Shown in pieces: positions 34,488 to 45,917 of a stretch of DNA of 64,000 nt; within the stretch, counting starts at the first letter, position 1, and each line of letters opens with the position of its first letter. The position numbers were made by a program, and so were the translations under genes. The DNA comes from Polycladomyces abyssicola. GTDB lineage: Bacteria; Bacillota; Bacilli; Thermoactinomycetales; JIR-001. The stretch spans positions 546,001-610,000 of the forward strand of contig NZ_AP024601.1 of NCBI RefSeq assembly GCF_018326425.1, written 5' to 3'. The notes beneath the pieces were generated by a model. The model was not told where the DNA came from and searched no databases. It saw only the letters and a list, made by a program, of their open reading frames with translations.

Positions 34488-36014
34488 ATCGAAACACTGG
34501 CGTATCTGTTGAAGGGATTTCAAACGGCACTCGAATGGCACAATTTGTTGTTTGCATTTGTCGGCGTATTGATTGGTACGGCTGTAGGTGTGTTGCCCGG
34601 CATCGGGCCCATGAGCGGCGTGGCACTCCTCATCCCGCTCACCGCCACGATGACGGCCGGAGCACAGCCGGAAGAAGCGGCCGCCAGCGCCATCATCCTG
34701 TTGGCGGGTGTTTACTACGGGGCGATGTATGGAGGGTCCACCACATCGATTCTGTTGAATACACCGGGTGAATCCTCCTCCGTTGTGACTACGTTGGACG
34801 GCTATCAATTGGCTCGGCAAGGCCGTGCGGGGGCTGCTTTGGCCATTGCGGCGATCGGGTCGTTCGTTGCCGGCGTGGTGTCATTGGTGGGACTGGTGTT
34901 TCTGGCACGACCGTTGTCCGATTTGGCTTTGTCGTTTGGACCAGCCGATTATTTTTCCTTGATGGTGTTGGGGTTGTGTGCTGTCAGCGGATTGGCCGGT
35001 AAATCGATGACCAAAGCCTTAATCATGACAGTGATGGGACTGTTGTTGTCGACCATCGGGATGGACAATGTGTCGGGTGTTGCCCGGTTCACTTACGATA
35101 TACCGGTGTTGTACCAGGGATTGGAGTTTCTCACGGTGGCCGTTGGACTGTTTGCGATGGGGGAAGTGTTTCGGGCGATCCTGGAGAGGGAACGTGGTGA
35201 ATCGCCGGTGGGCAGGATCGGAAAGGTGATGCCGACTCGCCAGGAATTGGGGCAAAGTGCCATGCCCATTATGCGCGGTTCTCTGTTGGGCTTCCTGATT
35301 GGAGTACTGCCAGGGGCAGGGGCGACATTGGCTTCCTTTTTTGCCTATGTTCTGGAGAAAAAGTGGAGCAAACACCCCGAGAAGTTCGGGCGCGGAGCGA
35401 TTGAGGGGGTGGCCGCACCGGAGTCGGCTAACAACGGGGCATCCGGCGGAGCCATGATCCCGCTGCTAACGCTGGGGATACCCGGTTCCGGCACGACAGC
35501 GATTCTCATGGGTGCGCTGATCATGTACAACATCCAGCCCGGTCCGCTGCTGTTTTCGGAGCATCCCCAAGTGGCGTGGGGCTTGATCGCCAGCATGTTC
35601 ATCGGCAATGTGATGCTGTTGGTTCTCAACATGCCGTTGGTCAAGTTGTTTGCCAAGATCATCGAAACGCCGCCGAAATATCTGCTTCCTCTGATCATCG
35701 CCATTTCCGTGTTCGGAGTATATGCCGTCCAGGTCAACATTTTTGACGTGTTTTTGTTGATCGTTTGCGGTGTGATCGGGTACGTGCTCTCCCGAAATGA
35801 TTTTCCGTTGGCACCGCTTGTTCTGGGATTGGTGTTGGGGCCAATGATTGAGAACAACATGCGGCGGGCGCTTACCGCTTCCAATGGCGACTGGACAGTG
35901 TTTGTCGCCAAACCGATGTCCCTGTGCTTCCTGTTGGTCGCCGTTTTATGGATCACCGTAGTGTTGTGGCGAAAACGCTCAAGAGGGAAAGGCGAGGTTT
36001 CCGTAAAATTTTGA
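34488..36014 (+). CDS. tctA: Tripartite tricarboxylate transporter large permease; probable ATC start
   Basis: A 508-residue permease with about twelve helices and the family signatures GVLPGIGPMSGVALLIPLT (~38) and, in the second half, GVLPGAGATLASFFAY. TctA proteins generally begin METLxYLLxGFxTAL; here that start reads ETLAYLLKGFQTAL and the codon in the Met position is ATC (34488). AAGGGGGG lies 6-7 bases before it. Upstream in frame there is a TGA at 34464 and no ATG, GTG or TTG; the first ordinary start downstream is TTG 34509, which has no ribosome site and would drop seven conserved residues. So either an ATC start is used or there is a base error. Confidence 0.88.
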   Translation: METLAYLLKGFQTALEWHNLLFAFVGVLIGTAVGVLPGIGPMSGVALLIPLTATMTAGAQPEEAAASAIILLAGVYYGAMYGGSTTSILLNTPGESSSVVTTLDGYQLARQGRAGAALAIAAIGSFVAGVVSLVGLVFLARPLSDLALSFGPADYFSLMVLGLCAVSGLAGKSMTKALIMTVMGLLLSTIGMDNVSGVARFTYDIPVLYQGLEFLTVAVGLFAMGEVFRAILERERGESPVGRIGKVMPTRQELGQSAMPIMRGSLLGFLIGVLPGAGATLASFFAYVLEKKWSKHPEKFGRGAIEGVAAPESANNGASGGAMIPLLTLGIPGSGTTAILMGALIMYNIQPGPLLFSEHPQVAWGLIASMFIGNVMLLVLNMPLVKLFAKIIETPPKYLLPLIIAISVFGVYAVQVNIFDVFLLIVCGVIGYVLSRNDFPLAPLVLGLVLGPMIENNMRRALTASNGDWTVFVAKPMSLCFLLVAVLWITVVLWRKRSRGKGEVSVKF

Positions 36015-36538
36015 TGCAACTTGATCTGCAAAACTACCTCTTCGTTTTCCCATATAAATTAAGGTGTGTCTGGTGAAATACTGTCCACATCGCTTTCCCG
36101 GCTGATCACTTGCGCCTTGCAGGGAAGCGGATGCATGAGCGCTTAGACGGTCAGCGCAGGACGCGGGCAAATTACGTTTCACTTTGAGAAAATGGCCGGC
36201 GAATTCAATTCTGCACTTTCCGAGTCTTCACTTCGTTAAGCGATTCCAGGTTCGCGTTTTCTCCTTTGTTCGCAATTTCTTAGCCACCCTTTTATAAGAG
36301 AAGGGGAAGCACAGCTTCAGACGGGAGACAAGCCTGTCGAATTTTGCAACAACCTGATCTCTCCGTTTTACGGAGAGTTTTTTTAGTATTTATGGATATT
36401 AATTTCAAATTCAACTTAATATATAATACTTATTACCGATATTCATGATTTTTTAACGTAATCTGCTTGACGCGTGTAAATTTTGGGTTTATTTTAAGTT
36501 GTATGGGGAGTCCACATATGGGAGGCAATCGGGTACAT
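36015..36538. other. 524-base gap without a gene
   Basis: Between tctA and a lipoprotein gene. It holds a short repeat (near 36066-36096) that recurs at 45885-45917, and a terminator hairpin at 36359-36384 with no gene directly before it. The last 150 bases are AT-rich and probably contain the lipoprotein promoter. The hairpin could end the tct transcript or be part of a leader, but I match no riboswitch class. No transposase frame. Confidence 0.5.
36359..36384 (+). terminator. Terminator hairpin in leader-like region
   Basis: CTCTCCGT, loop TTT, ACGGAGAG, then seven T. The very short loop and strong T run make it a good intrinsic terminator. Confidence 0.82.
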
Positions 36539-37102
36539 ATGTTAAAAAAACTTATCATCCTTGTATCTTTCGCCCTTATGAGCAGTCTATTATCCGGATG
36601 CGGTCAACTTCTTTCGGCTGTCAGCAATCCGCCCAAAGACAGCAAGGCATCGGAGAATACCAGTGATACCAAGGGGCAAGACGGACAAAATCAGGAAGAT
36701 GTGGAAGGCGCCACGGCTCCGCAGGAAACGTATCAGGAGATCAAGTTCCAGCCGATCAACTGGATCAACGGCGCGCCGGACCCGCAGCCCACACCGGGGG
36801 TTTGGGTGTACACCAAAGAGAAACATCCCGGCAATCTTGAGGATTCCTTCACTTGGGATGAAGAGGATGTGTTGTTGGTACAGATCGGCAACCCGGAATA
36901 TGAAGGGTATGAAATGACTCCGACCAATCTTCAGATAATCAAGCCCGACGTGGTTCGGGTAGTGGTGAAGCTGGAAAAAGATGAGTTCCAGACCGATGAG
37001 AAAGAACCGGCTCGGGTGTACATGACTGTCAAGCGGGGATCGCTCGACGGGAAAAAATTCATTGTGGTCGATCAGAACGGAAAAAAACTGCAAACAAAAT
37101 AA
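36539..37102 (+). CDS. Putative lipoprotein of unknown function
   Basis: A 187-residue protein with signal peptide MLKKLIILVSFALMSSLLSGC (lipobox cysteine C21). It is followed by a ~40-residue Ser/Lys/Asp/Gln linker and a compact domain rich in Glu, Val and Trp (FQPINWINGAPDPQPTPGVW..., FTWDEEDVLLVQIGNPEYEGY). I do not recognise the domain. GGAGG lies 13 bases ahead of ATG 36539, rather far; ATG 36518 is an alternative but would put charged residues before the signal. It is alone between terminators, so monocistronic. Confidence 0.72.
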   Translation: MLKKLIILVSFALMSSLLSGCGQLLSAVSNPPKDSKASENTSDTKGQDGQNQEDVEGATAPQETYQEIKFQPINWINGAPDPQPTPGVWVYTKEKHPGNLEDSFTWDEEDVLLVQIGNPEYEGYEMTPTNLQIIKPDVVRVVVKLEKDEFQTDEKEPARVYMTVKRGSLDGKKFIVVDQNGKKLQTK

Positions 37103-37133
37103 GAAGTTTAATCAAAATGCTCAGTTGAAATGT

Positions 37134-37167
37134 AACCCGATCTGTTATGAAGATCGGGTTCGTTTTT
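37134..37167 (+). terminator. Terminator after lipoprotein gene
   Basis: AACCCGATCT, loop GTTATGA, AGATCGGGTT, then CGTTTTTT. Confidence 0.9.
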
Positions 37168-37460
37168 TCGTGCTATTTTTGAAAAAACGCTGCCGGAGTC
37201 ATGGATTAGTCCGGGAAATATGGAAGGTTTTTTTATAAACAAGAGTTGTCAAACACTTCCAAGTATAAAGTATTGGCATGGTTCCTATCGATTATGTTAT
37301 ATTAGTTGACGTATGATTTATCCAGTGTATCACCTTCTGACATTTTTGACGCCATAAATCAGGCAACTTACCGTCTATTACGGATCCGGAACGATAGCAG
37401 GATCATTCGCAAATGTCTGCCAACTCCCGCATGGTTGTCTTCGCAAATCCATGCATACGG

Positions 37461-37475
37461 ATGTAAACGCTTCAA
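37461..37475 (+). promoter_or_regulatory. cre-like site ahead of amino-acid permease
   Basis: ATGTAAACGCTTCAA differs by one position from the CcpA cre pattern WTGNAANCGNWNNCW. It lies 19 bases before the GTG start and downstream of a possible promoter (TTGGCA then TTATAT near 37303), a roadblock position. Bases 37168-37460 hold no gene I can support. Confidence 0.35.
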
Positions 37476-37493
37476 TGGAGAGGAAGTGATTCG

Positions 37494-39092
37494 GTGTCGG
37501 AAAAAAACATGAAAAAAGATTTGGGAACGTTTGCCCTGATGATGACGGGCTTGGGTTCCATCATCGGCTCCGGCTGGTTGTTCGGTGCGTGGAAAGCGGC
37601 GTCGGTTGCCGGACCTGCGGCGATTTTCGCCTGGATTTTGGGCATGATTGCCATTATGTTCATCGGTTTGACGTATGCGGAGTTGGGCGCGATGTTTCCA
37701 CAAACGGGCGGTATGGTGCGTTATGCCCAATATTCGCATGGTTCCTTTGTAGGCTTCATTTCCGGTTGGGCCAACTGGATCGCGATCGTTTCGGTTATTC
37801 CGGTTGAAGCGGAAGCTTCTGTTCAGTATATGAGTTCGTGGCCATGGGAATGGGCCCGCAACCTGTATGACGGTAAGGAATTGTCGCCGATGGGTCTCTT
37901 CCTTGCAGGCATTTTGGTTATCGTGTATTTTCTGTTGAACTACTGGACTGTTCGCCTGTTTGCCGTGGCGAACAATGCCATTACCGTCTTCAAATTTATC
38001 GTTCCGGCCTTGACGGCTTTGGGCCTGATCGTCGCCGGATTCCACAGCGGCAACTTTACCGACCACGGTGGTTTCACCCCTTATGGTTGGTCCGGTGTAT
38101 TAACGGCGATTGCCACCTCCGGTGTGGTGTTCGCGTTCAATGGATTCCAAAGCCCGGTCAACCTGGCGGGCGAAGCAAAAAATCCGAATCGCTCCATTCC
38201 AGTGGCAGTGGTCGGTTCGATTATGATCGCCGGTTTGATCTACGTCTTGTTGCAAGTTGCATTTGTCGGTGCGGTGTCTCCTGATCAGGTGGCCAAAGGT
38301 TGGGCCAACATCAACCTGAATTCTCCGTTTGCCGATTTGGCTATCGCGCTTAACCTGAACTGGCTGGCGTTGATCCTGTTCGCGGATGCGTTCGTTTCAC
38401 CGTCGGGCACGGGTATCACCTATACTGCCACAACTGCGCGGATGATTTACGGCATGAAGGAAAACGGCTATATGCCAGGAATTTTCGGTGCCATTCACCC
38501 ACTTTATGGTGTGCCGCGTGCGGCGATGTGGTTCAACTTGGCCATTTCGTTCGTTTTCCTGCTCTTGTTCCGCGGATGGGGTTCCTTGGCTGAGGTCATT
38601 TCGGTCGCGACATTGATTTCGTATGTGACGGGTCCCATCTCGGTCATGGCGTTGCGCCGTACGGCTCCTCATCTGAACCGTCCGCTCAAGGTGAAGGGAA
38701 TGTCGATCATTGCACCCGTTGCATTCATCATGGCGTCTTTGATCCTGTACTGGGCGACTTGGCCACTGACGGGTGAAGTGATCTTGATCATGATGTTGGG
38801 TCTGCCGATCTACTTCTATTATCAGGCGAAATCGAACTGGACCGGTTTTGGCCGCCAGCTGAAAGCGGGCATGTGGCTGATCGTGTATCTGGCCTACATG
38901 ATTCTGATCTCGTATCTGGGCAGCGACAAATTCGGTGGACACAACTACATTCCGTACGGTTTCGACATGGCACTGATCGCTGTATCGTCCTTGGCTTTTT
39001 ACTACTGGGGAATCAAAAGCGCTTGGGAAACCGAGTACATCCAAGCTAGCAAAGAAGAAAAAGCTCTGGAAAAGTCTGCAGCTTCGATGTAA
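37494..39092 (+). CDS. APC-family amino acid permease (YbeC-like)
   Basis: A 532-residue transporter with about twelve to fourteen helices. The first helix carries GLGSIIGSGWLFG, the APC substrate/sodium-binding break. Next come PQTGGMVRYAQ and FAFNGFQSPVNLAGEAKNP, where the EAKNP loop is diagnostic of APC permeases. The GTG start at 37494 has GGAGAGG 9-13 bases ahead. Substrate unknown; such Bacillus permeases carry neutral or acidic amino acids. Single gene with a hairpin after it. Confidence 0.87.
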   Translation: MSEKNMKKDLGTFALMMTGLGSIIGSGWLFGAWKAASVAGPAAIFAWILGMIAIMFIGLTYAELGAMFPQTGGMVRYAQYSHGSFVGFISGWANWIAIVSVIPVEAEASVQYMSSWPWEWARNLYDGKELSPMGLFLAGILVIVYFLLNYWTVRLFAVANNAITVFKFIVPALTALGLIVAGFHSGNFTDHGGFTPYGWSGVLTAIATSGVVFAFNGFQSPVNLAGEAKNPNRSIPVAVVGSIMIAGLIYVLLQVAFVGAVSPDQVAKGWANINLNSPFADLAIALNLNWLALILFADAFVSPSGTGITYTATTARMIYGMKENGYMPGIFGAIHPLYGVPRAAMWFNLAISFVFLLLFRGWGSLAEVISVATLISYVTGPISVMALRRTAPHLNRPLKVKGMSIIAPVAFIMASLILYWATWPLTGEVILIMMLGLPIYFYYQAKSNWTGFGRQLKAGMWLIVYLAYMILISYLGSDKFGGHNYIPYGFDMALIAVSSLAFYYWGIKSAWETEYIQASKEEKALEKSAASM

Positions 39093-39104
39093 TGGCGAAA
39101 CAAC

Positions 39105-39138
39105 ACAGCCTTCCGCATATCTTAAGCGGAAGGCTGTT
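39105..39138. terminator. Bidirectional hairpin between convergent genes
   Basis: ACAGCCTTCCGC (39105-39116) pairs with GCGGAAGGCTGT (39126-39137). T runs are weak on both sides. It separates the permease from the reverse-strand pfpI unit. Confidence 0.65.
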
Positions 39139-39153
39139 ACTGTAAGGAGACGC

Positions 39154-39339
39154 TCAGCGCCGATCACGGTCATTTTGTTCGGCGGAATCGCGGGGTGAGG
39201 ACGATTCGGACTCAACTCGAACATACCAACCCTTGCCAATGGATCGGTAAAGATGCCGGTTTTTCTTGTGCAGGGGGCAAAATTCACATCGGCCGCCCGG
39301 TCTCTGAAGGTAGCACTGAATACAGCGGATCGGTTGCAT
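39154..39339 (-). CDS. Small protein with two CxxC pairs, possible zinc ribbon
   Basis: A 61-residue frame opening MQPIRCIQCYLQRPGGRCEF. The cysteine pairs C6/C9 and C18/C21 (CIQC and CEFC) could form a zinc ribbon; the C-terminus is Ser/Glu/Asp/Arg-rich and likely disordered. Its ATG lies 3 bases after the stop of the pfpI gene, with GGAAG overlapping that stop, so it looks translationally coupled. I do not recognise a family. The regular cysteine spacing and tight packing argue that it is a real gene. Confidence 0.5.
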   Translation of the reverse strand: MQPIRCIQCYLQRPGGRCEFCPLHKKNRHLYRSIGKGWYVRVESESSSPRDSAEQNDRDRR

Positions 39340-39342
39340 GGT

Positions 39343-39867
39343 TCAGCTTCCGGCCAATGCGTCACAGAAAGCTTTGGCGTAAGGCGGCAAATCCGGCGGA
39401 CGGCGGCTGGAGATGATGTGTCCGTCAACGACGACCGGTTCATCGACCCAAGTAGCTCCGGCATTTACCATATCATCGCGGATGCCGGGCGTAGACGTTA
39501 CTCGTTTGCCGCGGAGAATACCGGCGGAGATCAGCACCCAACCTGCATGGCAGATATGTCCGATCGGTTTTTGGGCTGCATCCATCACGCGGACCATGTT
39601 CAGCACCGATTCGTAACGTCGCAACTTGTCGGGCGCCCAACCGCCAGGCACCAAGATGCCGTCGAAATCATTCGGGTCGATGTCGTCGAATGCGGCATCT
39701 GTCCGAACGGGTACACCATATTTTCCTTTATACTCGGCTTTTGCTTCGGGACCGACCAAAACCACTTCCGCTCCCTCTTCCTGGACGCGGAGGACGGGAT
39801 ACCAGAGCTCCAAATCTTCAAATTCGTTTTCCACCAGCGCAATCACTTTTTTTCCGGCGAGGCGCAT
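39343..39867 (-). CDS. DJ-1/PfpI-family protein
   Basis: A 174-residue class-I glutamine amidotransferase-like protein. The nucleophile elbow is GHICHAGWVLISAG (cysteine near residue 105), with the upstream glutamate in VENEFEDLE and VPGGWAPDKLR. This places it with PfpI/YfkM/YhbO, reported as general-stress proteins with deglycase or chaperone activity. GGGAGGAG stands before ATG 39867; the longer frame upstream is not needed. It heads a two-gene unit with the small CxxC protein. Confidence 0.88.
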   Translation of the reverse strand: MRLAGKKVIALVENEFEDLELWYPVLRVQEEGAEVVLVGPEAKAEYKGKYGVPVRTDAAFDDIDPNDFDGILVPGGWAPDKLRRYESVLNMVRVMDAAQKPIGHICHAGWVLISAGILRGKRVTSTPGIRDDMVNAGATWVDEPVVVDGHIISSRRPPDLPPYAKAFCDALAGS

Positions 39868-39950
39868 GTTTCTCCTCCCTTTCCTGCAAGTTAAAACTGA
39901 CAGATTTCCGGATGGGATGACCACCAAGTTCATCTATGCACGATTGTACC

Positions 39951-40004
39951 TTGATCCCCATGAGCACATGATATAGAATAGAATGAGAATCAGATGATAA
40001 TCAG
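39951..40004 (+). promoter_or_regulatory. Probable suf promoter with Fur-like box
   Basis: TTGATC (39951-39956), 17 bases, TAGAAT (39974-39979). Directly after lie hexamers GAGAAT (39985) and GATAAT (39996), resembling the GATAAT repeats of a Fur box over the start site. Iron control of suf would make sense, but the match is partial. Bases 40005-40269 form a long leader with no gene I can support. Confidence 0.42.
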
Positions 40005-40269
40005 TTTAAGGAAAGATTGGTTTCACCGTCCCGGTTTCATCGTACCATCAGCTGTGGCCATCCCGCAAATGGAATCGGGACGCACTGGCGTTGGAAATTC
40101 CCGAAGGCGCCCAGGACGAGTCTGGTCCTACGGTTATGAGGCAAAGGCAGAAGGCAGCTTTTTGCGGAACTTTGTCGGCGATAATCAGCAGACTGGATCG
40201 GCCAGACACGCCCAAGCAGGCGCCGTTCGGTTTGAACATACAAGTGCTGACGCATTGGAGGAATTGTAT

Positions 40270-41058
40270 ATGTCGAACGTACCGAAGCTCAAAATAGAAA
40301 ATCTTCACGTAAACGTAGAAGGAAAAGAGATTCTCAAAGGCGTCAACCTGGAAATCAACGGCGGCGAAGTGCACGCCATCATGGGTCCTAACGGGACGGG
40401 AAAAAGCACGTTGGCTTCGGCGCTGATGGGACATCCCAAATATGAAGTGACCAGCGGTAGCGTGACGCTGGACGGCGAAGACGTACTGGAGATGGAAGTG
40501 GATGAACGGGCGCGCAAAGGCCTGTTTCTGGCTATGCAGTATCCGAGTGAGATCAGCGGAGTGACCAACTCGGATTTCCTGCGTACCGCCATCAACGCCA
40601 AACGCGGTGAAGGAAACGAAATTTCCCTGATGAAGTTCATCCGCAAAATGGATGAAAAAATGGCCATGCTCAATATGGATGAATCGTTTGCTCACCGTTA
40701 TCTGAACGAAGGTTTTTCCGGCGGTGAGAAAAAACGGAACGAGATTTTGCAGATGATGATGTTGGAACCCCGCATCGCCATCCTGGACGAAATTGATTCC
40801 GGTCTCGACATCGATGCGTTGAAAGTGGTGGCCAAAGGCGTCAACTCCATGCTGGGGCCGAATTTGGGCGTTCTGATCATTACGCACTATCAACGGTTGT
40901 TGAACTACATCAAACCGGATTTCGTCCATGTATTCATGCAAGGACGGATCGTGAAGTCGGGCGGTCCGGAATTGGCGGAACGGCTGGAAGCGGAAGGTTA
41001 TGACTGGATCAAGGAAGAGCTGGGCATCGAAGACGAAACCGTCGGGCAGCAATCGTAA
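40270..41058 (+). CDS. sufC: Fe-S assembly ATPase SufC
   Basis: A 262-residue ABC-type ATPase of the SufBCD scaffold. Walker A is MGPNGTGKS (~39), the signature is FSGGEKKRNEILQMM (~155), and Walker B is IAILDEIDSGLDIDAL. All are full consensus for SufC. GGAGG lies 8 bases before ATG 40270. First gene of sufCDSUB, in the same order as in Bacillus subtilis, where the system is the sole and essential Fe-S assembly machine. Confidence 0.96.
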   Translation: MSNVPKLKIENLHVNVEGKEILKGVNLEINGGEVHAIMGPNGTGKSTLASALMGHPKYEVTSGSVTLDGEDVLEMEVDERARKGLFLAMQYPSEISGVTNSDFLRTAINAKRGEGNEISLMKFIRKMDEKMAMLNMDESFAHRYLNEGFSGGEKKRNEILQMMMLEPRIAILDEIDSGLDIDALKVVAKGVNSMLGPNLGVLIITHYQRLLNYIKPDFVHVFMQGRIVKSGGPELAERLEAEGYDWIKEELGIEDETVGQQS

Positions 41059-41073
41059 GGCGGGGTGGCGATC

Positions 41074-44028
<2,955 letters not shown>

Positions 44029-44050
44029 GCCCTATAAGGGGGGATTGAAC

Positions 44051-45475
44051 ATGGCGAAAGAACTGCCGGATCTGTCTGAGTACAAATACGGCTTTCGCGA
44101 TAAAGACGTAGCGGTTTACCGGGCCAAGCGCGGTTTGACCCGGGAGATCGTCGAGGAGATTTCCCGGATGAAGGGCGAACCCGAGTGGATGCTGGAGTTT
44201 CGCCTGAAAGCGTTGGAGCAGTTTTACAAAATGCCCTTGCCCAACGAAATGAACAGCAAATGGTTCTCCATTTTGCCCGGTAAATTGGACGACTTGGACT
44301 TTGACAGTATCACCTACTATGTAAAACCGTCCGAACGTCAAGGACGTTCCTGGGATGAGGTGCCGGAAGAGATCAAACGGACGTTTGACCGTTTGGGGAT
44401 TCCGGAAGCCGAGCAGAAGTTCTTGGCTGGCGTGTCGGCGCAGTACGAGTCGGAAGTGGTTTACCACAACATGCAAAAAGAGCTGGAAGAACAAGGTGTC
44501 ATTTTCTGCGACACGGACACTGCCGTACGCGAATATCCGGAACTGGTAAAGGAGTACTTCGGCACGGTCGTACCGCCCTCGGACAACAAGTTTGCCGCTT
44601 TGAACAGTGCGGTCTGGAGCGGTGGCAGCTTCATCTACGTTCCGCCGGGGGTGAAATGCGAAGTACCGTTGCAGGCGTACTTCCGGATCAACTCCGAAAA
44701 CATGGGGCAATTTGAGCGGACGCTCATCATTGCGGACGAAGGCAGCTTCGTCCACTACGTCGAAGGTTGTACGGCCCCGATCTACAGCACCGACTCGCTG
44801 CACAGCGCTGTTGTGGAGATCATCGTCAAGAAAAAGGCCCGTTGCCGGTACACCACGATTCAGAACTGGGCGCCCAACATCTACAACTTGGTAACCAAAC
44901 GTGCGGTGGCCGAAGAAGGGGCGCACATGGAATGGGTGGACGGCAACATCGGTTCCAAACTGACCATGAAGTATCCGGCCGTCATCATGAAAGGGGAAGG
45001 TGCCAAAGCGGACGTCCTTTCCATCGCGGTCGCAGGCAAAGGTCAACATCAGGACGCCGGTGCCAAAGTGGTGGCGTTGGCTCCCAATTGCACGGCGACG
45101 ATCATCTCCAAGTCGATCAGCAAACAAGGCGGAAAGGTCACCTATCGCGGTTTGACCAGCTTTGGCCGCAATTCACAAGGGTCCAAAGCCAACGTCAAAT
45201 GCGATACCTTGATCTTGGATGACCAATCGACTTCCGACACGATTCCTTACAACGAAATTCTGAACGACGACATCACGCTGGAACACGAAGCCACGGTCAG
45301 CAAAGTGAGCGAGGATCAGCTCTTCTACCTGATGAGCCGTGGGTTGAGTGAAGAAGAAGCCACACAGATGATCGTGATGGGCTTTATCGAGCCTTTCACC
45401 AAGGAACTGCCGATGGAATATGCGGTGGAGATGAACCGTCTCATCAAGCTGGAGATGGAAGGCTCGATCGGCTGA
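44051..45475 (+). CDS. sufB: Fe-S assembly scaffold protein SufB
   Basis: A 474-residue beta-helix scaffold on which the cluster is built. Conserved blocks include [29 protein letters not shown], and the end [38 protein letters not shown] stands before ATG 44051. Last gene of the suf operon, followed by a strong terminator. Confidence 0.96.
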   Translation: MAKELPDLSEYKYGFRDKDVAVYRAKRGLTREIVEEISRMKGEPEWMLEFRLKALEQFYKMPLPNEMNSKWFSILPGKLDDLDFDSITYYVKPSERQGRSWDEVPEEIKRTFDRLGIPEAEQKFLAGVSAQYESEVVYHNMQKELEEQGVIFCDTDTAVREYPELVKEYFGTVVPPSDNKFAALNSAVWSGGSFIYVPPGVKCEVPLQAYFRINSENMGQFERTLIIADEGSFVHYVEGCTAPIYSTDSLHSAVVEIIVKKKARCRYTTIQNWAPNIYNLVTKRAVAEEGAHMEWVDGNIGSKLTMKYPAVIMKGEGAKADVLSIAVAGKGQHQDAGAKVVALAPNCTATIISKSISKQGGKVTYRGLTSFGRNSQGSKANVKCDTLILDDQSTSDTIPYNEILNDDITLEHEATVSKVSEDQLFYLMSRGLSEEEATQMIVMGFIEPFTKELPMEYAVEMNRLIKLEMEGSIG

Positions 45476-45492
45476 TGGGGAAGCAATAACAA

Positions 45493-45532
45493 AAAAGGGT
45501 GACCGGTTTACGATTAAACCGGTCACCCTTTT
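45493..45532. terminator. Strong bidirectional terminator
   Basis: AAAAGGGTGACCGGTTTA, loop CGAT, then the exact complement. An 18-bp stem with A runs on one side and T on the other, able to stop both the suf transcript and the reverse-strand SOS transcript. Confidence 0.95.
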
Positions 45533-45536
45533 ACCA

Positions 45537-45626
45537 TTAGGGGCAACGTCGGGATAAAACGGCCCCGGAGACGGGACTTCCAGTGGAGAAACGGTGTGAT
45601 GCGCGGCATCCGGACGTGAGAAGCAA
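45537..45626 (-). CDS. Possible SOS-induced peptide, 29 residues
   Basis: A reverse-strand frame from TTG 45626, reading MLLTSGCRASHRFSTGSPVS and ending SRRCP, stop at 45537. GGAGG stands exactly 7 bases ahead of the TTG, and a LexA-boxed promoter lies about 40 bases further upstream. The stop is 4 bases before the terminator stem. The peptide is serine-rich with two cysteines and no clear membrane helix. It could be a genuine small protein, or only part of a small RNA whose function is not the peptide. No homologue known to me. Confidence 0.4.
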   Translation of the reverse strand: MLLTSGCRASHRFSTGSPVSGAVLSRRCP

Positions 45627-45659
45627 GATATCTCCTCCCATTTCCGTGGATCAGCTATC

Positions 45660-45707
45660 GGAACATATGTTCGCTAATAGTATATCCCGATTTTCATCAT
45701 ATTGCAA
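45660..45707 (-). promoter_or_regulatory. SOS promoter with LexA box
   Basis: Reverse strand: TTGCAA (45707-45702), 17 bases, TATACT (45684-45679), then CGAACATATGTTCC (45673-45660) across the start site. The last element matches the Bacillus LexA/DinR box CGAACNNNNGTTCG at all but the final base. This is a textbook arrangement for damage-inducible repression. Confidence 0.78.
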
Positions 45708-45917
45708 GAGAGAAATATCAGATTTCCCAGGAAATGAGGCCTGATTGGCTTCTTCCTCCTAAGTAGTGAGTAGAAGGCTCTTCCCAGGCTCATGACAGTG
45801 TCCAACTATTCAAGACCTGTTCCAAGGGTTAGCAGTTTCACACGAGTGCCATGAGCGACCTTTTGAGCACAGACATACCCTAGGGCGTATCTGGTGAATA
45901 CTGTCCACATTGCTCCT

